This document shows, piece by piece, positions 51,217-62,295 of a stretch of DNA of 64,000 nt (positions within the stretch are counted from its first letter, which is position 1; the number at the start of each line of letters is the position of its first letter). This DNA comes from Cryphonectria parasitica EP155 (lineage: Eukaryota > Ascomycota > Sordariomycetes > Diaporthales > Cryphonectriaceae). Position numbers and translations under genes: made by a program. Below the pieces are notes generated by a model. That model saw only the letters and a program-made list of their open reading frames with translations. It was not told the origin of the DNA and made no database searches. The stretch is taken from NCBI RefSeq assembly GCF_011745365.1, contig NW_024468916.1:1223630-1287629 (forward strand), written 5' to 3'.

Positions 51217-53188
51217 CTATGCCGAGCTCGTCGACCGCCGCCAGATGATCAGCGCCGCCAGACCAGCACACGCCGTCGCTCCCAGTGCCACGTACAGACT
51301 GGTCATATCCGGAGGAGGCTCCTCACTCTTGGGGAATGCCGTGGACGGGTTCGTCGCCGCCTCCGCCAGCGCGACAAACAGCTCACTGATGCTGTTCCAT
51401 GTGACACTGACATGCAGCGGCGTCGGCATCATCAGGCTGGACGTGTAAACGTCTGGCTGTGACTCGCAGCGCTGCGTCGTCTTGTCCTTGTCGGCTTTGA
51501 GGGCCACGTAGATCGAAGGCATTTCGTCCAGGTGCGGGAGCTTGCTCCGCAGATCGACAATGTGCGAAAACGAGTCTGGGTCCGACGAGTCATACGTGTA
51601 GCAGATGAGGTCACACGCGTCGAGGCGAGCGCGGTTCTCCAGGATGGCGGGTTCCAGCTCCCCCAGCTCCTCCAGGATTAGATAGTATTGCTTGCCGCCC
51701 TGAAGCTCGACGCTGTTCACCGCACGCCGCGGCTTGATGGTTGGGTGGTAAAGGGGAGCAAACGGCCGGTTGAGGAAGGCATCCAGGAGGGAGGATTTGC
51801 CTGCCCCAGCGCCGCCGAGTACATAGCAGAGGACAACATTGCGCTCGACGCGGCCGGGGCGCCGTCTTCTCTTTCGTGGTTTCGTCACCTTCAGAGCACT
51901 CGATGTCGACTCCTTGGGGTTGGATGCCTCGAAACCGAGATATGCTAGGTATTCAAGTGTTGTCTTCGGCTCGAGAAAGGTGGTCATGCTCCACTGCGCG
52001 AGCCATCCCTGGAGCGTAACGTGTCCGGCCTCGTTCCGTACGGTGGACGATGGGAAAGCTGAATCCATCCATGACTGCGGTAGGCCAGGCGTGGGCGTGA
52101 AGAGCGCTGCTAACTCCTCATCGTTCAGCCCTCCGTCGTTGTCCTTGTCGAAGAGTAGAAACATGTCTACAAAGAACCGATATCCCGCGGGGCTCAGTTC
52201 TGCTGAGGCATACTCCGGAACGTCGAGTTTAGGGTGCAGGAAGCTGTCCTCCAGGCTGAGACTGTCGGTGTAGTGGTGCTTTCGCAGTATAATCCATATC
52301 GTCTCGTGGCGGCCCTTCTCGGCATACATTTTGTTCAGGCGGAGGAATCCTGCAAGGTCAATGCCTTTTCCGGTATTCGACCTTGGCGACATCTTGCTGA
52401 CGGTCAGCTTGATGTTCTCGAGGTCCTCTGGTGACAGTGGCCTCTCGAATGCCTTGGCCTGGAAATCGTGCATCTCCTCATCGCTGAGATAGCCGTCCTG
52501 GTCCTTGTCGCTTAGGTAGAAAATCCTCTTCAGAGCCGAGACACACGCCGGCTTCAGATTCCCTTCCTTGTAGTCGAAGAGGGGCGCGATCGGATGTGTC
52601 ACTGCCTTCTGACAGAGAAAGAAGACCTCGTTCACGTTCCTGTGTTCTCGAGCGCTTGTCCTGATGCAGGAGTCAATCTCTCGAAACTCGTGCATGACCG
52701 GCAGTATCTCGTCATCCACGATCTGTGCTGTATTGTCATCCCCTGTCAGGTCTGACTTGTTGGCGCACAGGACCACAGGCACATTGACCCCGAGAGACCT
52801 AAAATACGGCATCCAGAAGAGGGCGACCCTCTCGTAGCTGTAGTGGTCCGAGTAGACAAGTAATATGACGTTGGACTTTCGAATCTCCTTGCGCAGCGTG
52901 TTGCGGTCCTGTGGTCGGGCGGACGTGTCGACGATGGTCGTGGTGACGTTTTCTGGGGTACCGATGGTCGGTGGGATGGTGATCTGTGGCAGGACGGACT
53001 GGATCTTGTTCGCGACGAAGACGTCCTTGACGAGAGAGGCGATCAGGCTGGACTTTCCCGTGCCCTCGTCACCGCAGACACATACCCGCACTGGTAATGA
53101 ACACAAAGCATGGCTGTCAGCAGCGCATCCTTGACAGCACAGTTGGACGACCCGGCAACAGGGCAGACGTGGATATACCTGTAGCCAT
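51217..53188 (-). CDS. GEM1: Mitochondrial Rho GTPase Gem1 (Miro)
   Basis: A 10-nt first exon (53188-53179, ATGGCTACAG) and one long exon (53090-51217) make 627 residues; the junction gives [18 protein letters not shown], the standard Gem1 start. GTPase domain 1: P-loop GDEGTGKS (10-17), NKSD (114-117). EF hands: [12 protein letters not shown] (198-209) and [12 protein letters not shown] (318-329). GTPase domain 2: [11 protein letters not shown] (from 429). A tail-anchor helix ([20 protein letters not shown]) is followed by RRSTSSA. The protein sits in the outer mitochondrial membrane facing the cytosol, and controls mitochondrial shape, inheritance and ER-mitochondria contacts (ERMES). The second domain lacks an obvious TKAD-type motif in standard form (ALKADKD is the best match). 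Confidence 0.95.
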
Positions 53189-54640
53189 TGTAGCAGCTGG
53201 TTGTCTTTATGCCATACCAAATCGAAGCGTTGTAGGCGAGACAACATGCACGGGAGAGAAGCTCAAGGGAACCGCTCAAGGATGACGTTGTCTGTAGGAG
53301 ACTGGGGTCTTTATCCCCCGGCGGAATACGGAGCTGCGAGGTGTGGTCCGTCCTTGAGGTGTCAGAACGAAGAGAAACGAATAGTCACAAAGAGACAGCT
53401 GTGGTGGCGTGAAGATGAGGTGGTGCAGGTTCCCAGTCGGAGAGGAAGGTGGGATGGCAATTTCCGTTGGCTGTTAGTTGCCGTAGCCATGACCATTCAT
53501 AAGCTTAGCATCCGACCCGTGACACCTCATTTTCAACCGCAGCGGCTACTGCGTGAGGGGCGCTCCAAGTACAGTTACTGTCTATTGATGTAACCCCCCA
53601 CATCTACAGGCACTACAGCTGCAAGCTCACTCAATCTTGTGCTCATGATGCAAAGCTACTACTGGATCTTGAACATCCTAGATTGATTGTTTTGATAGAG
53701 TTGTCTTCCAACACAATCACCAGCATCACTCAGCCCGTATCGGTTCAGTGTAACCAATTAATACAAACGAGAGACTGGAGTGCATGTTCTCAATAGATGA
53801 TACGTTGGAGATCATGAAGTAAAATCTATTGAAGCAGGAGACCCAATGAGAGATCTCATCAAAAAGAGAATGTTGATGTTGTCCAACCAGAATACAGGCC
53901 CTCTTCCATCAGGGCGACCAGGTTCCCCTCATTGGCCCCTACAGGAGTAAGGACTGATGTAAATATACAGTAAGCTCCATTACCCCAGATTGCACAGGCT
54001 ATACAGATTTGGGGTTGAAGGGTCAGGGGTCCCATGGTCCTTCTCTCCATTGATCGTGCGTGCGTTCCTTCCTTCGGCCCATGGTCAGAAATGTCTGCCA
54101 GCGTCAATACTTCCTCTTCTTTTCATCTCTCCATCATCATCTTCATATTCTGCTCATGAGAGAGTTCAGCTCAAGTATTGCTCACTCTAACCCTTGGAGT
54201 CGCTTTTTCCCCACCTCGGCAGATACGGCGACTTGGCCTCTTCCGTCCCGGGCTAAACCTCATCACACGGCAGCTCGCAGCTGGGTTGTCTACTCATGCT
54301 GACGCTGCGGCTCTGTGACCCGACAAACGTAGCCGAATGGGTGTTGAACCTGCATGAAGAACGATTGACTTCCCATCTTCAGCGTTCTGAGCGCCTCTCA
54401 CAGCAGTAGGGTTACAGTTACAGTCAAGGGCTGTGCATCCACAGGGATTTGTTTTATGGGTCGCACCCACCAGTTGATACCTCCTTCGACTTAATTCTCG
54501 CTCTTCAGCACGACCACCTTCCTCTATAGTCCTGCAGCCATGTTGTAAGACATATCCTCCCCCCTCCCCCCGGCCTCTTTTCACGGATCTTTGAGATACA
54601 TCATATAGCTACTCTCGTCCCAAAAGGGACCGGCTTCAAC
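53189..54640. other. Divergent intergenic region between GEM1 and CreC
   Basis: Promoter regions of both genes; pyrimidine-rich near the right end. A plus-strand frame of 130 codons at 53201-53593 overlaps the GEM1 5' leader and shows no family resemblance. No RNA gene was seen. Confidence 0.55.
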
Positions 54641-56955
54641 ATGACGAGCCTCTCGCTGATCACAGCTCTCAGCGTCCTCCCGCCTCCCCCGCGGTATCCC
54701 ACCCAGGCCGCCTACAGTGCCGCCCTTGGTGCTGGCGGTATACCGCCTATGATCGAGACCAACAATATTCTCTCAAACCCAGAGGATCACTTCTTGGTCG
54801 GCGAGGGTGAGCTGACTCCCTCCCTCGAGCTCCAGCCTGCGGGTGGGCCTGTCCGTCTTCTCGCCGGTGCCCAGGCTGATGAACTGTGTCACGTGTACCA
54901 GGTACCTACGTGCTCAAGGAGGACTTACACCTTGCCACGCCTCCTCCCCACCCATCAGAATCACCAGTCATAAATCCAAATCCCCTTGCAACCAGCCCGC
55001 AACCGGCAACAGCAGGAACCAAGGTCTCGCTGCTGAGCCTCTATGCTCGCCCACCGCCCTTCTCCTACAAGGGCTTGTTGGCGTCGGGCCTGGGCCATGC
55101 GAGCATCCAGGAGCGCCCCAGCGAGGATGATTCCAGAGACCCGACCCTGAGCGGCAGTGAGGGCCGCGCCAATTCGAGCGAGGCCCCTCAGTCTCTGGGG
55201 TCTGCTCCGGCCTTTGGAGAAGGGACCTCGCTGCTGGCGCCGCAGAATGCCAAGGATGCTGGCAAGAGGAAGAAGCCCAAGAATAACATGACTAAGAGTA
55301 ACTCGTCGTTCATCAGCAGGGTCATTGTCCATGAGGCACTTGTCAAGAGGATACAGGAGCGGCCGGCGGATGGTCTGTTTGCCTTTGCGAACATCAACCG
55401 GGCATTCCAATGGTTGGACATGTCTGCTTCTAAGAAGGTCGGTTGAATAAATGATGGGCATCACCCGAACTGCGTGCATCTACGAAATCTAGCTGACCCA
55501 AAATACAGGATGACTATCTTACCAAGATTTTATTTACAAAGGCACATTGTCTGTGTCACGACGTAAACCAGGTCACCAAAGGCGCCGCTCATATCGACGT
55601 AATCATGGGCTTCTCGACGGGCGAGATCATATGGTGGGAAGCAACGTCGCAGCGATATGCCCGACTGAACAAGAACGTGAGGTTGCCGGTCTTCATCTTC
55701 TGGAGAAACGCAGCTGACGGCAGCAGGGGGTGATAAACGGAACTCCGGTCTCCCAAATCAAGTGGATACCTGGCTCGGAAACCCTCTTTCTCGCATCACA
55801 CATGGATGGATCCCTGGTGGTTTACGACAAGGAGAAAGAAGACGCCATCTTTTCTGCAGAGCAGGAGAATGGGGAAGGTGAGGCTACAAATGGAGCTACG
55901 GCATCTGCGCCGACCAAGCACGGCATTCAGGTACAGAAGTCTGTCCATTCCAAGAACCAGAAGTCCAACCCGGTGGCGGCATGGAAATTGTCAAATCAGC
56001 GCATCAATGCCTTCGCCTTTTCTCCTGACAACCGGCACTTGGCTGTTGTGTCAGAAGACGGATCGTTGAGAATCATCGACTACCTCAAAGAAGAGTATGT
56101 GTTGTCCCGCCGGAAGCGCAGTGAAACTGTGAGGGACGGACCATAAGCTAATGGAAGGTGGCACACCCCCCTCGCAGGCTCCTCGATCATTTCCACTCGT
56201 ATTACGGCGGGCTGATCTGCGTCTGCTGGTCTCCCGATGGGAAATATGTGCTGACAGGCGGCCAAGACGATCTCATTTCCATCTGGCACGTGCCCGAGTC
56301 CGTCCTCATTGCCCGCTGTCAGGGTCACCGCTCATGGGTTACATCCGTCGCCTTCGACCCTTGGCGTTGCGACGACAAGAACTACCGCTTCGGCAGTGTA
56401 GGCGAGGACCGGCGCTTGTGTCTGTGGGATTTCTCAGTGGGCATGCTACACCGTCCGCGCGGAGGCGGAGGCGCCAATGCTGCGAGGGGTTCGATTGCAT
56501 CCCGATTCACGGCGGGCACGGCCCTTGCCCGCGCCGAAACGACGGGGACGAGCAGGTCCGAAAATACGGAAGACACCGGCTCTGGCAAGGCGTCCACAGG
56601 GCCGCATCCGGTGGAGCCGCGGGCCAATACAGCCATGTTGCCCCCGGTGCTGACCAAGGTGGTCGACGCAGATCCGCTTGCGTGGTTAGAGTTCACCGAG
56701 GAGGCCATCATGACAAGTTGCCGAAGCGGTATGTTTGCCATTCCTCTTCTGGGGGCCATGTTTGACCCACCAGTATTGCGGCCCGTCTTGTCTTACCCAA
56801 CAATTCCTGGATCTTTTGTTCTATTTTTGTGACATCCTCGTGTTGTCTCAGACCCCCGTGGCTAACCATCGCCGTATTCTCTCACAGGCCATATCCGGAC
56901 TTGGAGCCGACCGTCGGACTCGACAGCGCATGTCGGTGACACCTCGGCCACTTGA
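54641..56955 (+). CDS. creC: Catabolite repression WD40 protein CreC
   Basis: Exons 54641-54806, 54902-55437, 55509-55676, 55727-56094, 56178-56728 and 56888-56955 (618 residues). Junctions give continuous family sequence, e.g. [50 protein letters not shown] and [12 protein letters not shown]. After a disordered, Pro/Ser-rich N-terminal third with a basic patch (GKRKKPKNN) come WD40 repeats: [52 protein letters not shown] and GHIRTW. In Aspergillus nidulans CreC binds and stabilises the CreB deubiquitinase in carbon catabolite repression; relatives are WDR20 (USP12/46 partner) and yeast Duf1. Intron 2 has a weak donor (AAG|GTCGGT). The gene just downstream on the same strand is CreD. Confidence 0.92.
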
Positions 56956-59900
56956 TTGTGTTACAAAGAGGCCGGTAGTGATGAACGGCTCAAACGGGGC
57001 ATGTTTATTGGGGTATATGGGTTCGTTTGATGTGTGGTACAGCGAATTGAAACGTATTACGAGATATCGCAACCAGTATTTCTAGGCGCAGCGAAATGTG
57101 AGTCCAAGGTTTTCACATGCCAACCCACTACTGTCTGTTTCACCTGCGGCTCTTCCAAACTTTGTCCTTTTAAGTGTGGCCTTCGGATCACGTCCGATAA
57201 GGCTGCAAAAAGACCGGCGCTTCAAAGTATCTGGTCGGGGATCCACATCGAATGCAATCTAAACGGTCATCGTGCTCTGTTCTGTGATTGTGGTTGGTAA
57301 TTGAGGGACTTTCGATCAATCAGTGCCAAGGGAGATTGATGGATCTCGTTTTGGACCTTTCGCAGCGGATCGACCCGTCCTGCACCTGCAAGTTTGCATG
57401 CTCCTCTGTACCCACAGGCGGCCCTTGTGGTCGAGAATCCAATGTGGGACAGACCCAAAAGACCGCGAGAAATCCCGTAACACCCACCGGAGGGTGTCCG
57501 AGACAACATAGAGTGGGTGCCCGAAAAGTTCTTGGGTGCCAATGGGGACGTGCTTTGGGCGATTGAGCTGCATGGTGGTGATGGCTTACAGTACGTGTCC
57601 TCGCGGTGATAGGTGACTGGGTCTTTCCACGTATCCGCCCCCAAACTGCCAAAAGGAAGAAGGTGGGGGGGGGGGGGTGGATAGTAAGGGGATGAATAGT
57701 CCCAACAAAGCTCGAGGCGAGGGAAGCGAGCGCAGTTGTGTTCCTGTGCCCTCTCGGCCGTGTGTGATGCGGCTGCTAGACGAGCCCTTCCTCTTCGTTG
57801 ACGCACCGCCACTTATCACAGGAAGAAAGATAAGCGTGGGGGGCACTGGTTTTCCTCTCTCCCTCTTCTCGTTTTTCCTTTCTCTCATCTGTCATGCTCT
57901 TTTTTCAGGGTCCATATTAAGAAAAAAATTCTTCTTTCTTCCTTCAGAGGCAACTGATTGACAGTGGATCCCGGGAAGCTTCGGGATGACCCTTTATATC
58001 AAGTGGGTCTCCCTTCAAAACCTTCTCTCGCTTTGTCTCTCTTGTCCCTTTGGTGTCTTGTCGCGCGCGGCCCTGTTGCTCATGACTCCACTCCTGCTGG
58101 GTTGAGTGAGACGTGTGTTTTGTATGCCATGACGCCGCAAAAAGTGGAGTTGCATTGGATGCTGTTCATGATCGTCACAGGGTTCTAAAGTTTTTGTAGA
58201 AACAAAAACGTTATGAGGGGTGTTGGTATCTTCACCAACAAAAAAGGTGAAAGGGAGGGGGGAGGGGGGAAACTTGGAAGTTGTGTGGTGTACCTTATCA
58301 AAACTATGATTGTCTTACGTGCTCAAGCCTTTCTTTTTTTTTTCTCTCTCTTCTCATTTCTCTTCTATTTTTGTGCTGAACGGTGCCTTGGCGTAGTTTA
58401 GATCGGCTACGCCCTCATATGAGCTGTACAAGGGGATCCCTCGTTGCCACGTCTACATCCGGTTTTTCTTTCTTTTCTTTTTCACGAGGGAGAGAAGAAG
58501 AGAGGTTGGAAAACGTCATTTATCAGGGTTCATTATGCAATAGTGCAGAGCCTCAGGTGGCGAGGTGGGCTTGATGGTCTTATCGCTCGGGACCAGGATA
58601 ATACCTGATACCAGTCATTAGCTCGATATGTAAGTGGCTAAAAGGAGGCTGAAAACCCCATGCAGCAGCCCTTATGTATCTTGAGCTCTACTTATTGGTT
58701 CGGCGAAACTTGATTTTATCAGGATCCGATCCCTGGATCTGTACCGAGTGGGTTGGGGAGGAAACTGAGCTGCCTGAGCGCGTACCGTAGTACATAGTAT
58801 ATACGGTTTCTGACATGAAATCTCAGAATTTCGAGAGCCAGGAATCCCTGTCCGAGGCTGGGACATGTGAATATGGCCCCCTTCAGCCTTGTCAACAAGA
58901 TGATCTCTGCACGTAATAGTATTGTGAGGTCATAATGAAAAATAATATTTTGTCAGCATAAAAAAGACCACATCGAGTTTGTCGATAATAATAAGACTGC
59001 TTGTTTGTAGTTCAAGGCAATAGGGAACCAAAGAGAAGCCCAACTTGCAAAGAGGCTGGCGAGCACAGCGGGCCCGCTAAAGACCATACCCACTTCGTTT
59101 GCAAAGTTGGCTGGCCGCACCTCGCCTCTTGATTAACAGTCTCGATAACCAGATAGGAGTGATGATGCATAGATGGTGAATGCGACAGAATCCCAAACAT
59201 TGCCTCCGATACACGGAGGGCTGGCTGTCTTGAGGTTTCGTGTGTACGCTTCAGCTTAGCTCACTGTCGCTGAGGGGACTCCAATTCAACTGGTTGCGTA
59301 TTTGGAGACAGACGGGCTTCTCTTGAGGCACACGACAAGGTAGTCAATCTGGACCTCACATTCGATCAGGGTTGGCAGGACATGTAAATTGCGTGGAACC
59401 ACCTCCTGCGGCTGTGGCATATGTAGACGAATGAGTAACGAAAATGCGCACTCCTGTCAGGATGTGGTTTCCTGGTTCCACGGTCGTTAAAGAAAATTTA
59501 GCCTGGAAGATATCGGAACTGGGATTTAGGACGGGGAAATAATCGCGGGTAGTTCGGCGTATCCCCGGGCGAGCCTCGCGGGGCGGAGTCCATCAGAAAC
59601 ATCGGGCGTTCCTAGGCTCCTGGACTGGCTGCTGGCTGCAACGAAGATCAAGCACAACAGACGTGTACACTTGTGTGAAGCGAGCGAGTCAATGAGGTCT
59701 TCGTCTGCTGCATGTCCTGGCTCGGTAGCACATGCTGTCTCGCTTTGCTTCGTCTCGTGCGCGGCTCGATCAGGTGAGACTGGGTGGTTGCAGTATCGTA
59801 TCAGGCCATACGTAGGTGGCGGGCAGCGTCGCGACCGTCTTTCATGTGTGTATCTGTGGGCAATGAGGGTAAACGATCATCCCAAGACCGCCAGGATTGT

Positions 59901-62295
59901 GAACACTGCATTTTATATGCGCTCGCGGATCGACACTGATACCAAAGTTCTGCATATGTATAGAACGATTAATATGCATAGGCCGTGACCGTCTCTGGTT
60001 GCAAAGGCAGAATCATGCCACACAATCAGACCATGCCTGAGCCCAGCCCGCTGGCGTGGTGGGTTCTGGGTCGAGAACAGAGGACCACTGTCAACCTGCA
60101 CTCGCAAGTTCTCCACTCTGTCCCAACCAGGTTGACACAGTTGATTTGTTACCAGAGACTGCATTGTGCACATGTTATTGTTTGCGGCACACCAAGACAT
60201 GCCACGACATATCGGAGGAGACCATGCTCGCGGCCGAAATAGCATTGAGAGAGGTTGCGTGATTCAAGTCTCGGTCTCGAAATGCGACAAATGTGGATCG
60301 CCGAGTCGTACGCATTCACAGAGCACTAAGAGGACTGTACCGATGTGGCAGGCAGGAAGATGGCTGCCTTCCTTTGGCGATATACGACATCCAGTTCGGG
60401 CGAAGTGGCTGCGAGCAATAGTCTGGCTGACATCGGGGCTGAGACGGTGTTCGTCCTGCCCTCCCTGATTAAAAGAAGGCTGCCCGTCAGTGCTATTCTT
60501 GCACCGGTCAGTGCGGCCCAGAACCGTTAATTCGGCTCGCGAGCAGAAGGAATGCATATTTATCTCAGCTCTAGCAAGCCACGAAGGGGGCTATCTTGCA
60601 TGGTCGCTGATGGCTCGGCTTCTGCAGATGTTTGAAGGAGGGAAAGGAGGGATGGAGGACTCCGTGGGGGCCCTGCGCTATGGTCATCCGTTTAGCTTTT
60701 GGTGTGGTATGCAAGACGGACGGCTATCGATAGAAGGCCGATAGAAGGATTGGAAAAGCGGCTTGGGTGGGTGAGAGTGCAGCAAATGGCGGCCCCAAGC
60801 GCCAGTACGGTTGCAGGGGGGCTGTGGAAACGGTGGCATGCGACGGCCCTGGTGTTGCAAGCCCGGTCTCGCTGCGCCGTTCCCAGCAGGACCAAACCCA
60901 ACACGCACTCAGCCAGCTCGCCAGCGTCGTTTGTCCCGTTTGCGCTGACCGTGACCAATATACGAAAGCAGGCTGAACTTGGCAAGAGCTGATGCCAGAT
61001 CTTGTGATGACGACAGGTGAGTCCAAATCAGAGCTTTATTGCGTGCGGTGTCTTCCATCAAAAATGCTGACAGCCTCATCTGGCAGTCGAAGTGCATGCT
61101 CTTATGAACAGTGACATGATTTAATCTGATGATCAGGGTGTCCTGATGACGACCGTTTACCACGATTGGATGGGTGGATTCCCGGAGGGTGCTGTGCTAT
61201 GCGGGTGCTGTGCCGTAGCCTGGACCCTTGTGTGGAAGGGAAAATACGGAATGACAGTGGCTAGGTGGTTCCAAGATCCAGAGGGACACTGACGTGCCTG
61301 GGATCGTGCCGATGTTACCTTGCTCAATGGAGTTCCCTGTACCATGTAGAGCCCTTCAGGTACGTACCTTCCCATAATACTAGCACAATGGTAGTGGGGG
61401 ACGTGAGGGGTTCCGCACTACTTCGGTACGTATACGATATGGATATACATGGCAATGTATGGCAAGTCTGCACCGCATTCAAGTACCTACTAGGCAAAAC
61501 GCCCTGATAAGCGCAAGGCACTCACCATTGATCTACAGTAGTTTTTTTCTCTTGTTACTATAGTGAAAGCTTTCCCCCCGGGCAATTGCCTTCCCTCCTG
61601 CCTCCCTGTACTTGGAAACTCAAGAAAGGCAGGAAGTGGAAACCGGTACCGGCGTACTACAGTATATCTCTTGTCAAGTTTTAACGTCACAAGCCTAGGC
61701 TGTTGTCGATACATAGTACATGCTTCACCGTCACCGTTCTTTGTTCATCCTCTTCCTTTTTCAGGGGTCCATTATTTTTCTCTCGACCCTCTTATCTCTC
61801 TCTCCCCTGGAGGAAAAAGGTGGACTGTTTCCCTGCATCGTTTTGGACACAGCCCATCGCATCTCGCCGCACCACCCTCATCGCACCAGGCTCGTCCAGG
61901 TTCTACTCTTTTCCCTCCTCCTCTCGTTTCTGGCCTCGCCTCGCCGCCTCAATACGTCGTAGCAGTGATAGATACCCGCGCCCGCCCGCGCCTGGACCCA
62001 AGGCACCCCCACCCGTCCCGTCACAGATCTGATTCGGGAGTGTGCACTTACATAGTGCAACCACGCCAGCGCCTCGACTCATTCCACCGCAACCGGTATC
62101 TTCTCGTCAAGTTACATTTTTCGCCCCGATGGTACCCACTTTGATTCCATGATTCGCATGGCCACCTGAATAAAATCAATTGGCCCGCCCCTCCAATAAG
62201 CAAGCCCTCCTGATCTTCGAATTTCTCTACTTCATCCTGTCCTCGCAACGCGCGACAACATCTCTGTTGCTGAGCAGACACAAAAATCGGCAGCC
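56956..62295. other. 5.3 kb gene-free region between CreC and CreD
   Basis: The largest gap in the window. Open frames are short, overlap on several frames and match no family I know. It holds a G13 homopolymer (57665-57677), G- and T-rich low-complexity sequence near 58240-58340, and a CT-rich leader-like stretch (about 61740-62000) upstream of CreD. It may be a long promoter or leader of CreD, a non-coding transcript, or 3' flank; I cannot tell which. Confidence 0.6.
57665..57677 (+). repeat. G13 homopolymer
   Basis: Thirteen Gs in the gene-free region after CreC. No role assigned. Confidence 0.85.

Noticed and set aside
59671..60985. Cluster of 60-110 codon frames between CreC and CreD
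   Set aside because: Overlapping frames on both strands without splice continuity, codon bias or family resemblance.
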